In this document: positions 41,127-51,427 of the stretch, piece after piece
Layout: each line of letters begins with the position of its first letter
Position numbering within the stretch: position 1 is the stretch's first letter
Notes under the pieces: generated by a model
Database searches by the model: none
What the model was told of the DNA's origin: nothing
What the model saw: the letters and a program-made list of their open reading frames with translations, nothing else
Program-made: the position numbers and the translations under genes
NCBI RefSeq assembly: GCF_017255295.1
Contig: NZ_JAFKDE010000003.1
Span: 248,001-312,000 of the forward strand
Length of the DNA stretch: 64,000 nucleotides
Direction: 5' to 3'
DNA from: Nitratireductor aquimarinus
GTDB taxonomy: Bacteria > Pseudomonadota > Alphaproteobacteria > Rhizobiales > Rhizobiaceae

Positions 41127-41653
41127 TCGTCCTGCTCTCAATTTGCGCAAGATGCTGCGAATTCCTGTTGCATCCTTCGCAACATTCACTAGTATCCGGT
41201 GCGTAACCCTGCTCCTTGTTTGATTGTTCGAGAGCCTCCACCGCATGCGTTTCACACCCGGAAAATCGAGGGACCGCGTTCGCTTCTGCAACCACGCGGG
41301 TAGCCTGATCGCAAGCATCTAGCCCTGGCGCGGTTGCAAGACCGTCGACCGGGGGCCGGAAATCCAAACCACCTGAAATTTCGGTTCTGATTTCCGGGTC
41401 CGCCACCGACGACCCGGTGGAGTTGCATAAAGTGTTCACGACCATGGAAAGCCGTTTCCCCACGGCTCGCAGCATCGTTTTCATGCGCCCGCATCGCGTC
41501 GCGCGCAGTTCCCCGACAACGTCCCACGCAGGCTTGATCCCCGATCGGCGAAGGCACGCCCTCGCCGTGCCGCAACGGGCGTTTTCCATCCCGGCGTAGC
41601 ACTCGCGCCTTCCCCAAATCCCCCAGATCCAAAAGTCATTCGGAGTACCCATC
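41127..41653 (+). other. Gene-free leader region before dadA
   Basis: 527 bases with no convincing gene on either strand; the open frames there are out of register with each other and unlike any family. It contains GTTGC-atccttc-GCAAC (41167-41183) with a nearby TTGCGCAA (41143-41150), which are the kind of TTGC/GCAA dyads bound by Lrp/AsnC-type regulators, and CCGGGTC (41394-41400) with GACCCGG (41411-41417) as a hairpin. It probably holds the dadA promoter and a long 5' leader. Confidence 0.5.
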
Positions 41654-42907
41654 ATGCGCGTTGTCGTGCTTGGCGCCGGCGTTGTCGGTGTAACCTCAGC
41701 CTACTATCTCGCCCAACAGGGCCATGACGTCACGGTTATCGACCGCCAGGAAGGCCCGGCGCTGGAAACCAGCTTTGCCAATGCCGGCGAGATTTCGCCC
41801 GGCTACTCGTCGCCATGGGCCGGCCCCGGCATGCCCTTCAAGGCCATCAAATGGCTGATGATGAAGAATGGTCCGCTGGCGATCCGCCCGCGCCTCGATC
41901 CGGTCATGTGGTCCTGGCTCTTCAAGATGCTCTTGAACTGCACCTCGGCACGCTACGCGCTCAACAAGTCGCGCATGGTGCCCATCGCCGAGTACAGCCG
42001 CGACTGCCTGCGCGCACTGCGCGCTGAAACCGGCATCACCTATGACGAGCGCAGCCAGGGCCTGCTTCAGCTTTTCCGCAAGCAGGAACAGCTCGACGGC
42101 ATCGGCAGCGACATTGAAATCCTGAAACAGTTCGGCGTGCCCTTCGAGGTGCTCGACCGGGATGGCTGCGCCGCGGCTGAACCCGCACTGGGCGCGGTGA
42201 AGGAGAAATATGTCGGCGGCCTGCGGCTGCCGGGAGACGAGACGGGCGACTGTCAGGTGTTCACCACACGGCTTTCGGAACTGGCGGCCTCCTCGGTCGA
42301 TTTCCGCTACGGCGTGTCGATCAAAAACCTCGTCAGGGACGGCGCGCGGGTGACCGGTGTCGAGACGGATCAGGGACGTTTCGAGGCCGATGCGGTTCTC
42401 GTCTGTCTCGGCAGCTATTCCCCGGCGCTCTTGCGGCCGCTCGGCCTCCACATCCCGGTCTATCCGGTCAAGGGCTACTCGCTGACTGCCAGGATCACCA
42501 ACGAAGCCGGCGCGCCGGTCTCCACCGTCATGGACGAGACCTACAAGATCGCCATCACCCGGCTGGGCGACCGCATTCGTGTCGGCGGTACGGCGGAAAT
42601 TTCCGGCTTCGACCTGTCGGTGCCGGAATCGCGCCGCCGCCCGCTGGAATTCTCCGCCGGCGATCTGTTCGGCAATGGCGCGAACTTCTCCGACGCCACC
42701 TTCTGGTCCGGTCTCCGCCCGATGACGCCTGACAGCCCGCCCATCATCGGCGCGACGCGTCTCGACGGGCTTTACCTGAACACCGGCCACGGCACGCTGG
42801 GCTGGACCATGTCCTGCGGTTCCGGGCGCGTGATCGCCGACATCATTTCCGGCCGCAAGCCCGAGATCGACACGAACGGCCTCGGGATCGAGCGTTACGG
42901 GCAGTGA
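41654..42907 (+). CDS. dadA: D-amino-acid dehydrogenase
   Basis: 417 residues. A membrane-associated flavoprotein that oxidises D-amino acids, mainly D-alanine, to keto acids and feeds the quinone pool. The FAD motif [24 protein letters not shown] lies at the N-terminus, [24 protein letters not shown] is the DadA block, and [19 protein letters not shown] with [16 protein letters not shown] closes the flavin site. No alanine racemase gene follows, unlike the enterobacterial dadAX operon. It ends in a good terminator. Confidence 0.93.
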   Translation: MRVVVLGAGVVGVTSAYYLAQQGHDVTVIDRQEGPALETSFANAGEISPGYSSPWAGPGMPFKAIKWLMMKNGPLAIRPRLDPVMWSWLFKMLLNCTSARYALNKSRMVPIAEYSRDCLRALRAETGITYDERSQGLLQLFRKQEQLDGIGSDIEILKQFGVPFEVLDRDGCAAAEPALGAVKEKYVGGLRLPGDETGDCQVFTTRLSELAASSVDFRYGVSIKNLVRDGARVTGVETDQGRFEADAVLVCLGSYSPALLRPLGLHIPVYPVKGYSLTARITNEAGAPVSTVMDETYKIAITRLGDRIRVGGTAEISGFDLSVPESRRRPLEFSAGDLFGNGANFSDATFWSGLRPMTPDSPPIIGATRLDGLYLNTGHGTLGWTMSCGSGRVIADIISGRKPEIDTNGLGIERYGQ

Positions 42908-42913
42908 TCGGGA

Positions 42914-42945
42914 AAAGGGCGGGCGCCGATGAGGCCCCGCCCTTT
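42914..42945 (+). terminator. Rho-independent terminator after dadA
   Basis: AAAGGGCGGG and CCCGCCCTTT form an exact ten-pair stem around a 12-base loop, seven bases after the stop. The A and T ends allow it to work in both directions, also for the convergent YbaK gene. Confidence 0.8.
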
Positions 42946-42966
42946 CAATCTTCCTGTGCTCAAAAC

Positions 42967-43434
42967 TCAGGCGATGTCGGCGCGCTTTACTGAAGCCGCG
43001 TCAAACAGAGCGCCGGGCATCGCGGAAAACACCGCGTCATGCGCGCCGGCGGCTGCCCACACCACATCATAGCCGAGCAGGCTTTCATCACCGAAGCGCA
43101 GCACGTCGTCCGGCTGACCGAGAGGCGACACACCGCCAATGGCGAAACCCGTCACCTCGCGGATATGGCGCGGGTCGGCCCGCTTGAGCGCTTCGCCCAC
43201 CAGCGCCGACGCCTTGTCGAGCGCCAGCTGACGGCTCCCGGAAACAAGAAAAAGATAGAGCTTTCCGCTCTCTTCACCCTGAAAGATCAGGGATTTCACG
43301 ATCTGCGCCACGCTGCAGCCGCACTGGGCCGCCGCCTCTTCGGCGGTGCGGGTGGACTCACCCATGCGCTTGACTTCGATCTCCAGTCCGGCGGCCTCAG
43401 CCGCCGCCTGCACCCGCCTGATGCTCTTGCTCAT
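42967..43434 (-). CDS. YbaK/EbsC-family aminoacyl-tRNA deacylase-like protein
   Basis: 155 residues. RVQAAAEAAGLEIEVKRMGESTRTAEEAAAQCGCSVAQIVKSLIF with its invariant Lys, FLVSGSRQLALDKA and TGFAIGGVSPLGQ are the YbaK fold. Members free tRNAs charged with the wrong amino acid (Cys-tRNA-Pro, Ala-tRNA-Pro) in trans. The subgroup cannot be fixed here. Its first 38 bases overlap the end of the MBL gene in another frame. Confidence 0.88.
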   Translation of the reverse strand: MSKSIRRVQAAAEAAGLEIEVKRMGESTRTAEEAAAQCGCSVAQIVKSLIFQGEESGKLYLFLVSGSRQLALDKASALVGEALKRADPRHIREVTGFAIGGVSPLGQPDDVLRFGDESLLGYDVVWAAAGAHDAVFSAMPGALFDAASVKRADIA

Positions 43435-44260
43435 CGGTCTTCTCCCCCTCCTCCATGGGTATCTCGATCACCATGCCATCGAAACCGGGTTCGACATGAT
43501 CCGGCGTCTCGCGCAGCACGGTCTCGTAATCGAGTGGAATGTGCATATGCGTGAGCACTGCGCGCCTTGGCGAAAGCCGCTCGATCCAGCCAAGCGCTTC
43601 CTCCAGCGAGAAATGGCTCGGATGCGGGCGGTATTGCAGGGCGTCGATGACCAGAACATCCGCACCGGCGATCAGCGCAGGCGTCTCTTCTGGAAACTGG
43701 CTGACATCGGGACAGTACGCCAGCCCGCCGATGCGATAGCCGAGCGAGAGAATGTCGCCATGGATTTGCGGCAGTGGCTGGAATGTCAGCGGCCCGCCCG
43801 CGCCATTGATGGAGAAAGGCGCTTCATGGCTGATCGGATGCGCCTTCAGGATCGGCGGATAATTGCTGCCCGGCGGCGTCTCGAAACAATAGCCGAAGGC
43901 TTCGATCAGGCGCTGGAGCGTGGGCTTGTCGGCGTAGACATCCATGAGATGGCGCTGGTTCATAACGAAGCCGCGCAGATCATCTATGCCGTGAATATGG
44001 TCCGCATGGGGATGCGTGTAGACGGCGGCGTCCAGCCGGTCGACGCCTGCGGAGATCATCTGCTCGCGAAAATCGGGGCCGGTGTCGATGACGACGCGGG
44101 TGATGCCGCCGCTCGCCGAAACGCGCTCCACCATCGCCGCGCAGCGGCGGCGACGGTTTTTCGGATTGGCCGGATCGCACGCGCCCCAATCGCCGGTGAT
44201 GCGCGGCGTTCCCGGAGAGGAACCGCATCCCAGGATCGTCAGGCGCAGCAGATCGCTCAC
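43397..44260 (-). CDS. MBL-fold metal-dependent hydrolase (PhnP-like)
   Basis: 287 residues. LTILGCGSSPGTPRITGDWG opens the fold, and THPHADHIHGIDDLRGF holds the HxHxDH zinc motif (~84-89). DTGPDFREQM, LSLGYRIGGLAYCPDVS and the late LTHMHIPLDYE supply further ligands. The group includes phosphoribosyl cyclic phosphodiesterases such as PhnP. It follows tatD with a four-base overlap, a pairing common in this order. The last ~12 residues are charged and overlap the YbaK start. Confidence 0.88.
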   Translation of the reverse strand: MSDLLRLTILGCGSSPGTPRITGDWGACDPANPKNRRRRCAAMVERVSASGGITRVVIDTGPDFREQMISAGVDRLDAAVYTHPHADHIHGIDDLRGFVMNQRHLMDVYADKPTLQRLIEAFGYCFETPPGSNYPPILKAHPISHEAPFSINGAGGPLTFQPLPQIHGDILSLGYRIGGLAYCPDVSQFPEETPALIAGADVLVIDALQYRPHPSHFSLEEALGWIERLSPRRAVLTHMHIPLDYETVLRETPDHVEPGFDGMVIEIPMEEGEKTDEQEHQAGAGGG

Positions 44261-45048
44261 CGCGCGGCAGCGTCCCGCGGCGCTTTCTTGAACAGGCGGA
44301 AGAAGTTTTCCGTGGTCAGGTCGGCCGTCTCGGCATCGGAAAGGCCGATGGTTTCGGCCAGAACATGCGCCGTGTGTGCGACGAAGGCCGGCTCGTTGCG
44401 CTTGCCCCGATTGGGAACGGGCGCGAGATAGGGCGCATCCGTTTCCACCAGAAGCCGGTCATGCGGCACGGTCGCGGCGATGTCACGCAGCGCCTGCGAG
44501 TTACGGAAGGTCAAAATGCCGGAGAAGGAAACATATCCGCCAAGCTCCACGCCGGCCTTTGCAAGACCTGCCCCCGAGGAGAAGCAATGCAGGATGAAGG
44601 GAAATGCGCCCCTGTCCGTCTCCTCGCGCAGAATGGCGATCATGTCGTCATCGGCGTTGCGGGCATGAATGACCAGCGGCAGGCCGGTTTCACGCGCCGC
44701 CGCGATGTGCGTGCGAAAACCCTGCGCCTGTGCTTCGCGGGGAGCCTTGTCGTAAAAATAGTCGAGCCCCGCCTCGCCGATGGCCACCACCTTGGGGTGC
44801 TGCGCCAGACGCACGAGCTCTTCTGCCGTTACATCAAGCTCCTCATCCGCATTGTGCGGATGCGTGCCCACGGAGCAAAGAACGTTGTCGTTCGCTTCTG
44901 CAATTGCCAGAATCCGGTCGAACTGACGCACGTGCGTCGAGATCGTGACCATGAGGCCGACGCCGGCCTCGCGCGCGCGCTCCATGAACGCGGCGCGATC
45001 CTCGTCGAAATCCGGAAAATCCAGATGACAATGGCTGTCCACCAGCAT
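44257..45048 (-). CDS. TatD-family DNase
   Basis: 263 residues. The metal-binding DSHCHLDFPDFDEDR N-terminus, SVGTHPHNADE, AIGEAGLDYFYDKA, VIHARNADDD, FILHCFSSGAGLAKA and LVETDAPYLAPVPNRGKRNEP are complete TatD blocks. Family members are 3'-5' exonucleases in the cytosol. It lies five bases after metG on the minus strand, in the conserved tmk-holB-metG-tatD order. Confidence 0.93.
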   Translation of the reverse strand: MLVDSHCHLDFPDFDEDRAAFMERAREAGVGLMVTISTHVRQFDRILAIAEANDNVLCSVGTHPHNADEELDVTAEELVRLAQHPKVVAIGEAGLDYFYDKAPREAQAQGFRTHIAAARETGLPLVIHARNADDDMIAILREETDRGAFPFILHCFSSGAGLAKAGVELGGYVSFSGILTFRNSQALRDIAATVPHDRLLVETDAPYLAPVPNRGKRNEPAFVAHTAHVLAETIGLSDAETADLTTENFFRLFKKAPRDAAAR

Positions 45049-45053
45049 TGGCG

Positions 45054-46613
45054 TCAGGCTCCCTCGCTCTCCGGCTTCGGCTCCACATAGCGCGGGAAGA
45101 CCGGCTGCGGCGCGGGCAGTTCACTGCCGGAAACGAGCGCGTTTTCATCCGAAAGATGCGCGAAGGAGCGTGCATCCGCCGGAACGGCCAGAAGGTCGAG
45201 CAGCTTTTCGGCGGAGCCCGGAATGTAGGGCTGGCAGAGGATCGCCACGCGACGCACCAGCTCGGCGGTCGTGTAGAGCACCGAATGCATGCGCGCAGGA
45301 TCAGTCTTCTTAAGCGCCCACGGCTCCTGCCCCGCAAAATAGCGGTTCGCCTCGGCGACAACGCCGAAGATTGCGCCCAGCGCCTGATGAAGCGCCTGCG
45401 TGCTCATGGCCGTGCGTGCAGTGGCGAGCGCCTCGTCGGCACTGGCGAGAATGGCCAGATCGGCTTCGCCGAGCGCGCCCTTCTCCGGAACCTTGCCTTC
45501 GCAGTTCTTCGCGATCATGGAAAGCGAACGCTGGGCGAGATTGCCCAGATCGTTTGCAAGATCGGCATTGGTGCGGTTCACGATCGCATCATGGCTGTAG
45601 CTGCCGTCCTGACCGAACGGAACCTCGCGCAGGAAGAAATAGCGCACGGCGTCGAGGCCGTAATGCTCCACCAGCGTGAACGGATCGACGACATTGCCGA
45701 CCGATTTCGACATTTTCTCACCGCGGTTGAACAGGAAGCCATGCGCAAAAACGCGCTTGGGCAGCTCGATGCCAGCCGACATCAGGAATGCCGGCCAGTA
45801 GACCGCATGGAAGCGCACAATGTCCTTGCCGATCATGTGCACATCGGCCGGCCAGTAGGACCAGCTATCGGCATCCGTGTCCGGGTAGCCCGCAGCGGTG
45901 ATGTAGTTGGTGAGCGCATCCACCCACACATACATCACGTGCTTCTCGTCGCCCGGCACCGGAACGCCCCAGTTGAACGTGGAGCGCGAGATCGACAGGT
46001 CCTTGAGGCCGGAGCGAACGAAGCTCATCACCTCGTTGCGGCGCTCGGACGGGCCGATGAATTCCGGATTGGCTTCATAATGCGCCAGGAGCTTGTCCTG
46101 ATAGGCGGACAGGCGGAAGAAATAGGTCTCTTCCTCGTTCCATTCGACCGGCGAGCCGAGCGGCTCGCGGCGAACGCCATCTTCACCGACGGTCGTTTCG
46201 CTTTCGTCGAAATAGGCTTCCTGACGGACGGAGTACCAGCCCTTGTAGCTGTCGAGATAGATGTCGCCATTGTCTGCCATCTTCTTCCAGATAGCCTGAC
46301 AGGCGCGGTGATGGCGCTCTTCCGTGGTGCGGATGAAGCCATCATTGGAGCCGCCCATTGCGGCGATCATCTCGCGGAACACGGCCGAGTTGCGGTCGGC
46401 GAGTTCCTGCGCGGTGATGCCTTCCTTTTCGGCGGTCTGCTGCATCTTCAGCCCGTGCTCATCCGTGCCCGACAGGAAGAAGACATCCTTGCCGTCGAGA
46501 CGCTGAAACCGCGCCATCACGTCGGTCGCGATCACGGTATAGGCGTGACCGATATGCGGCTTGCCATTCGGGTAGAAAATGGGAGTCGTGATGTAAAAGC
46601 TATCGCGGGCCAT
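45054..46613 (-). CDS. metG: Methionyl-tRNA synthetase
   Basis: 519 residues from ATG 46613; seventeen upstream codons are rejected. Charges tRNA-Met. The nucleotide-binding HIGHAY (~20) and KMSKSVGN motifs (~300) are present. The connective domain is of the short type without zinc-knuckle cysteines, and the C-terminal tRNA-binding dimer domain is absent, as usual in Alphaproteobacteria. Confidence 0.95.
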   Translation of the reverse strand: MARDSFYITTPIFYPNGKPHIGHAYTVIATDVMARFQRLDGKDVFFLSGTDEHGLKMQQTAEKEGITAQELADRNSAVFREMIAAMGGSNDGFIRTTEERHHRACQAIWKKMADNGDIYLDSYKGWYSVRQEAYFDESETTVGEDGVRREPLGSPVEWNEEETYFFRLSAYQDKLLAHYEANPEFIGPSERRNEVMSFVRSGLKDLSISRSTFNWGVPVPGDEKHVMYVWVDALTNYITAAGYPDTDADSWSYWPADVHMIGKDIVRFHAVYWPAFLMSAGIELPKRVFAHGFLFNRGEKMSKSVGNVVDPFTLVEHYGLDAVRYFFLREVPFGQDGSYSHDAIVNRTNADLANDLGNLAQRSLSMIAKNCEGKVPEKGALGEADLAILASADEALATARTAMSTQALHQALGAIFGVVAEANRYFAGQEPWALKKTDPARMHSVLYTTAELVRRVAILCQPYIPGSAEKLLDLLAVPADARSFAHLSDENALVSGSELPAPQPVFPRYVEPKPESEGA

Positions 46614-46696
46614 TTGGCAGAGAGTCCAGAGAATGCATTGTTTGATGACGCCCAGATAGCGCATCGGCGAGGTGCATGCCAGCCCAAGCGGCCGCT

Positions 46697-47740
46697 TCAG
46701 GCATTGAATGCGGCATTAAGCTTCGCGGCGAGCCCGGCGGCATGCTGTTTTCGGTCGAGATTGTAGGTCTCGGCGTCGCGAATTGTGGTGGTGACATCGT
46801 CCCAGAGATCGGCAGCGGCGGCAGCGCCACGCGCATCACCGGCCGCAGCAAGCGCCACGGCACGCTCGTTGATCATGTCGAGAACAGTGCGGTTGAAGAT
46901 CGAGAACTGCACGTCGCGGTCACGCCCGTTCACCGCGTCACCAAGCTTCAGCGCTTCGGCCGCATCGAAATTGCGCCCCGTAGCGAGCTTTTGCAGCACA
47001 TCGGCGATTTCCGCACCGCCGAACTGCGACAACAGGATCGCATTGCGCACACTGCCCTGCGCGCGCGCCGCGATCTCCTCATCGCTGCCACCTCCATCAG
47101 CGCCAAGACGGCGCAGAAGCCCGGCAAGCTCCGGCGTTTCCAGAGGCTGAAGACGCACGATCTGGCAGCGCGAACGGATGGTGGGCAGGAGCCGTCCGAG
47201 CGAATGCGTGATCAGCACGAAGAGCGTGCGCGGCGGCGGCTCCTCCAGGCTCTTGAGCAGGGCGTTGGCGGCGCTGATGTTCAGATCGTCGGCGGAATCG
47301 ACAATCACCACGCGGTAACCGCCATCATGCGGCGTCAGCGAAAGGAAGCGATGTATCCTGCGGATCTCGTCGACCGTGATCACCGTCTTGAACTTCTTGT
47401 CGCGCTCAACGAAGGGACGCGTCAGATGGAGCAGAGACGGATGCGCATCCTGCGCCACCAGCCGAAACACCTGTCCGGTGGGATCGGGCGGCGAAAAGCG
47501 CGGTGGCGCGGTCTCCGGCTGCGGGTTCGAAAAAAGATGGTTGGCCAGATGAAAGGCGAGCGTCGCCTTGCCGATTCCGGGCGGACCAGCGAACAGAAGG
47601 CCGTGATGCAGTTTGCCGGCACGGTAGGCCCCTGCAAGCATTTCTGCAGCGCGCTCATGGCCGACGAGTATGGGGTTCTCCGACGGCTCGGGAATATCCG
47701 GCAGACTGTCGAAGCGTTCAGGCGCGGTGCGTTCGAACAT
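46697..47740 (-). CDS. holB: DNA polymerase III delta' subunit
   Basis: 347 residues from ATG 47740, which shares one base with the tmk stop. Part of the clamp loader. [21 protein letters not shown] is the P-loop region; [37 protein letters not shown] and the SRC motif ([12 protein letters not shown]) are typical. The long insertion between them (~75-105) is common in this order. The frame opens to 48124 inside tmk, which is rejected. Confidence 0.93.
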   Translation of the reverse strand: MFERTAPERFDSLPDIPEPSENPILVGHERAAEMLAGAYRAGKLHHGLLFAGPPGIGKATLAFHLANHLFSNPQPETAPPRFSPPDPTGQVFRLVAQDAHPSLLHLTRPFVERDKKFKTVITVDEIRRIHRFLSLTPHDGGYRVVIVDSADDLNISAANALLKSLEEPPPRTLFVLITHSLGRLLPTIRSRCQIVRLQPLETPELAGLLRRLGADGGGSDEEIAARAQGSVRNAILLSQFGGAEIADVLQKLATGRNFDAAEALKLGDAVNGRDRDVQFSIFNRTVLDMINERAVALAAAGDARGAAAAADLWDDVTTTIRDAETYNLDRKQHAAGLAAKLNAAFNA

Positions 47741-48405
47741 TACGCCTTGCTCCTTTTGCCAGACGACTGGGCTTCGGCCATCGCAAGACTGACAGTGCGC
47801 AGGATGGTTGCTGCAACCTTCTCCGGATCGGCGTCCGCATCGATGACCACGCAGCGCTGCGGTTCGGCCTTGGCGATTTCCAGAAACGCCTTTCTGCGGC
47901 GGCGGTGGATCGACAGCGTTTCCTTCTCGAAACGGTCGGGCGTATCGTCGCCACGCCGCGCGGTTGCCCGGCGCAGCCCCTCTTCGGGATCGATGTCGAG
48001 AATGAGCGTCAGATCCGGCTTCATGCCGTTGACCGTCACGCGTTCGAGATTGGCCATGAAGTCTGCGTCCAGATTGCCGGTCACGCCCTGATAGACGCGC
48101 GAGGAATCCAGAAACCGGTCGCAAAGAACAACCGCGCCGCGCGCGATGGCAGGCCGTATCACCTGCTCCACATGGTCTGAACGCGCCGCAGCGAAAAGGA
48201 CTGCCTCCATTGCCGCGCCGAAAGGCTCGGCAGCGCCCGACAGGAGAACGTGGCGAACGGCTTCGGCGCCCGCAGAACCGCCGGGCTCGCGCGTGACGAT
48301 GACGTCACGCCCCGCTTCACGCAGGCTGGCCGCAAGCTGCTCGATCTGCGTCGATTTTCCGGCCCCCTCGCCTCCCTCGAATGTAATGAAGAAACCGCGA
48401 GACAA
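47740..48405 (-). CDS. tmk: Thymidylate kinase
   Basis: 221 residues. Phosphorylates dTMP to d[23 protein letters not shown] is the P-loop, [11 protein letters not shown] and [14 protein letters not shown] are substrate-binding blocks, and the lid is in [13 protein letters not shown]. Coupled to holB by a TAATG overlap, so nucleotide supply and clamp loader are co-expressed. Confidence 0.95.
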   Translation of the reverse strand: MSRGFFITFEGGEGAGKSTQIEQLAASLREAGRDVIVTREPGGSAGAEAVRHVLLSGAAEPFGAAMEAVLFAAARSDHVEQVIRPAIARGAVVLCDRFLDSSRVYQGVTGNLDADFMANLERVTVNGMKPDLTLILDIDPEEGLRRATARRGDDTPDRFEKETLSIHRRRRKAFLEIAKAEPQRCVVIDADADPEKVAATILRTVSLAMAEAQSSGKRSKA

Positions 48406-48547
48406 GAGACCTCAATCCTTTCAGTAAGCGCCTGCCGGCTCCATTGCCGAACACGCTCCTACTTAGGCTCTCGTTTCCCGCAGGTCCATGCTGAACTGAC
48501 ATTGCGACAGGCTTTGTGGATGGCGGACGGGTGATGCGTCGCCGCGC

Positions 48548-49747
48548 TCAGGAGCGATACCGGCGCATCCAGCCGGTCAGAAGCTCACCGACGGCATCCA
48601 GCGCGCGGTCCGGCAGCCCACCCACGGCAATGCTTTCGGCTGCATAGAGCGGCGTTTCCTGGCTGAGCGTGTCGCCGATCCAGACCTTGAGCGTGCCGAT
48701 GCGCTGGCCCTCTTCCACCGGAGCCGGGATCGGACCCTGATAGACGATGCGCGCACGCAGGCTGTCGGCATTGGTGATGGGACGGAAGATGGCCACAGGC
48801 CCCTTCGCGCGCACCGCAAGCTCGCCCTTGGCTCCGCCAAATACGGAGACGTTGCCGATGGTTTCACCTTCGGCGAAGATATCCATGCGCTCGAACGCCC
48901 GCACGCCCCAGTCCAGCATCTTGCGCGCTTCTTCGGCCCGCTCGCTCTCGGTCTCAAGCCCGCTCATCGCCATGAAAAGCCGGCGGCCATTGCGGTTGAC
49001 GGAACCGACGATGGCGTAGCCCGAAGCTTCCGTAAAACCGGTTTTCAGCCCGTCCGCGCCAATATCCATGCGCAGAAGCGGGTTGCGGTTGCGCTGCAGG
49101 ATCTTGTTCCAGGTGAAGGATTCCTGCGCGTAATATTTGTAGAATTCCGGATACTCCCGCCAAAGATGGGTGGCGAGCGTCACCAGATCACGCATGGTGA
49201 CATGCTGACCTTCGGCGGGCAACCCGCTCGAATTCACGAACACCGAATCCGTCAAGCCGATCTTGTGGGCGCGCTCGGTCATCAGACGCGCGAAATTCTC
49301 TTCGGACCCCGCCATGCCTTCCGCGATGATGATGCAGCCATCATTGGCCGACTGGACGATCACGCCCTGGATCAGCGCCTCGAGCGGCACGGAGGATTTG
49401 ATCTCGGCGAACATGGTCGACGTGCCCGAAACGGCCCCGCCCGTGCGCCAGGCGTGTTCGCTCACATAGAACGCATCACTCATCGAAAGCCGCCCGCTCT
49501 TGATGGCGTTGAAGACGACTTCCATCGTCATCAGCTTGGCGAGCGAAGCCGGGGGTATTTTCTCGTCCGGGTTCTTGGAGAAGAGGACCGTGCCCGTGTC
49601 CGCATCGATCAGAAAGGCCTGTCTGGCCCGGGTTTCGAACAATTGGGCGAATGCCGCCTGCGACCCGAGAAACAGAAGACAGAAGGCGAAAACAAGCGAT
49701 TTATTGAGTGTAGAGATCACCGACCATGCACCATACCAGAACCCCAC
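48548..49747 (-). CDS. D-alanyl-D-alanine carboxypeptidase (DacC-like)
   Basis: 399 residues from GTG 49747; GTG 49720 would give a cleaner signal peptide (ISTLNKSLVFAFCLLFLGSQ, cut after AFA) and is a real alternative. The penicillin-binding S11 motifs are PASLAKLM (SxxK), QSANDG (SxN) and DGLKTGFT (KTG). A C-terminal beta domain follows from ~270. It trims pentapeptide stems of peptidoglycan in the periplasm. The C-terminal end may form a membrane-associating helix. It follows rlpA in the conserved cell-wall gene order. Confidence 0.92.
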   Translation of the reverse strand: MGFWYGAWSVISTLNKSLVFAFCLLFLGSQAAFAQLFETRARQAFLIDADTGTVLFSKNPDEKIPPASLAKLMTMEVVFNAIKSGRLSMSDAFYVSEHAWRTGGAVSGTSTMFAEIKSSVPLEALIQGVIVQSANDGCIIIAEGMAGSEENFARLMTERAHKIGLTDSVFVNSSGLPAEGQHVTMRDLVTLATHLWREYPEFYKYYAQESFTWNKILQRNRNPLLRMDIGADGLKTGFTEASGYAIVGSVNRNGRRLFMAMSGLETESERAEEARKMLDWGVRAFERMDIFAEGETIGNVSVFGGAKGELAVRAKGPVAIFRPITNADSLRARIVYQGPIPAPVEEGQRIGTLKVWIGDTLSQETPLYAAESIAVGGLPDRALDAVGELLTGWMRRYRS

Positions 49748-49822
49748 CAGGGAGACTCTAGCGCTGCTCAGCCGGCGGGATCAACCGCGGTAATACAAAT
49801 TTGATGAAATGGTTATGGGCCG

Positions 49823-49843
49823 GGGGCGCCGCGCCGGCGCCCC
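49823..49843 (-). terminator. GC hairpin after rlpA
   Basis: GGGGCGCCG and CGGCGCCCC form a perfect nine-pair stem with a CGC loop just past the rlpA stop. There is no T-run; it is likely a rho-assisted or 3'-protecting structure. Confidence 0.6.
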
Positions 49844-49849
49844 GATCAT

Positions 49850-51091
49850 TCAGCGGACGATGAAAGCGTCGGCTGCGCCTGCATTCCAGGCGGCCTGCAG
49901 CACCTGGTCGATGGAACTCTGATCCTGCGGCGTGACGGCGAGCGTATAGTAGAGCGTGCCGGCATCATCCGAAACGGTTTCGAACTTCAGCTGACCGAAA
50001 CCCGCGAGCTTCTCTGCCTGCGCCTTGGCCTCGGCCTCAGACTGCCAGGTGCCGATATTGATGAAGGCCAGATCGTCCGAAGCGCCCTGCCCGGCTGCGC
50101 CGGGCTGCTTCTGCCGCCACCAGCGCGCCACGTCCTGCGACTGCAGATCGCTGCGCAGCACATTGTCAAACGCGCCAGCAGCCGCGCTCACGCGCTGATC
50201 GGCATAAGAGAGGAACGCCACGTCACGCTCGACGCCGTCCATCGGCAGTGAATCCGGGCGGTCGGGAACCAGCGGACCGGAGGTTGGCAGGGTGAAGGAG
50301 CCGGAAGACGCGGCAATCGGCTGCGGCGGCGTCAGGCCCGGCTGGCTCGCAAATGCGTCGCGCGCCTTGACGCCTGGAAGCGTCGCCGTCGGCGTGGAGC
50401 CGTTCATTGCAATCATCACGCCGGTCGGCAGACCGTCGGATGGATCGGGTGCTGCGCCGCCCGGGCGGTAGGACGCCATGAGATATTCGTCGTCGCGTCC
50501 TTCGAGCGGCGCCGGGCCGACATATTCGACCTTCACCTTTGCTACGCCGGCGCTCTGGTAATCGAGCAGCTGGGCCGCACGCTTCGACAGATCGATGATG
50601 CGGTTGTGCGCGAAGGGACCGCGATCATTGACGCGGACCAGAACGGAGCTGCCATTGTCGACATTGGTGACGCGCGCATAGCTGGGCAGCGGCATGGTCG
50701 GATGCGCCGCAGAAAGATGCGTCATGTCATAGGTTTCGCCATTGGCCGTGAGCCGGCCATGAAAGGCGTCGCCATACCAGGAAGCCGCGCCGACCTTTTC
50801 ATAGTCGGGGTCTTCCTTGGGATGATACCACTTGCCCTTGATCTGATAGGGCTTGCCCACCTGGCGGCGGCCACCGCCGCGCTTCAGGTTGGAGCTTTTC
50901 ATGGAAACGCGCGGGCTTGCCTGAACGCCGTATTCGGACTCGGCGAAATATTCCTTGGACTTGGTTTTGTTGACAGCGACCTTGGGGGTCGTGGACGAGC
51001 ACGCCGAAAGCAATGCGGCACAGGCTGCAAAGGCAATGGCGGACGACAGGCGGCGAACCGCAATGCGGTGCACAACAATCTGAATGCTCAT
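49850..51091 (-). CDS. rlpA: Septal ring lytic transglycosylase RlpA family lipoprotein
   Basis: 413 residues from ATG 51091, after GGGGGAGA. Lipoprotein signal with lipobox LLSAC near residue 31. The double-psi beta-barrel domain (~95-195) shows GAASWYGDAFHGRLTANGE, TYDMTHLSAAHPTMPLPSYA and VRVNDRGPF with the catalytic aspartate. A proline-rich linker leads to a C-terminal SPOR domain (~335-413) that binds denuded glycans at the septum. It cleaves naked glycan strands during division. Confidence 0.92.
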   Translation of the reverse strand: MSIQIVVHRIAVRRLSSAIAFAACAALLSACSSTTPKVAVNKTKSKEYFAESEYGVQASPRVSMKSSNLKRGGGRRQVGKPYQIKGKWYHPKEDPDYEKVGAASWYGDAFHGRLTANGETYDMTHLSAAHPTMPLPSYARVTNVDNGSSVLVRVNDRGPFAHNRIIDLSKRAAQLLDYQSAGVAKVKVEYVGPAPLEGRDDEYLMASYRPGGAAPDPSDGLPTGVMIAMNGSTPTATLPGVKARDAFASQPGLTPPQPIAASSGSFTLPTSGPLVPDRPDSLPMDGVERDVAFLSYADQRVSAAAGAFDNVLRSDLQSQDVARWWRQKQPGAAGQGASDDLAFINIGTWQSEAEAKAQAEKLAGFGQLKFETVSDDAGTLYYTLAVTPQDQSSIDQVLQAAWNAGAADAFIVR

Positions 51092-51427
51092 GCGTCCGCG
51101 TCTCCCCCGGACATCGAAATCCCGTTCATGGTCGCGAGATATCCCCACTCGTCAAAAAATGCCGAAACAAGGCGTTCCGGTTTCTACAACTCAGGATGCC
51201 CTCCGCACCCCTAGCTGAAATGCATTAGCAAGTTGTAAATCATTTATGGCAGCAAAACGGCAGAATTTCGAATTTTTGCCAAAACCTTACTACCATTGCG
51301 TGTGTTATTAGACTGACACGGTTTCAAATGTAAACCCCGCGTGCATCCGGCAACGCCGATCTGCTTGTGCGGGCGCGGTTTCGGGGCACGTTCGAATCGC
51401 CGCATCGCGCGGTGAGCCAGCGCAGCG
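51092..51427 (-). other. Gene-free upstream region of rlpA
   Basis: 336 bases without a convincing gene. The middle (51220-51340) is markedly A+T-rich and holds an imperfect dyad at 51259-51280 (GGCA...TGCC with AATT inner arms), so it probably carries the rlpA promoter. No -35/-10 pair stands out enough to name. Confidence 0.5.

Noticed and set aside
41053-41655. 200-codon minus-strand open frame across the dadA leader
   Set aside because: Overlaps the end of the NarR-type gene, has no family character and many Cys/Arg/Ser codons in a non-coding pattern; treated as gene-free leader.
45048-46766. 572-codon plus-strand open frame
   Set aside because: Antisense to metG, which has HIGH and KMSKS motifs.
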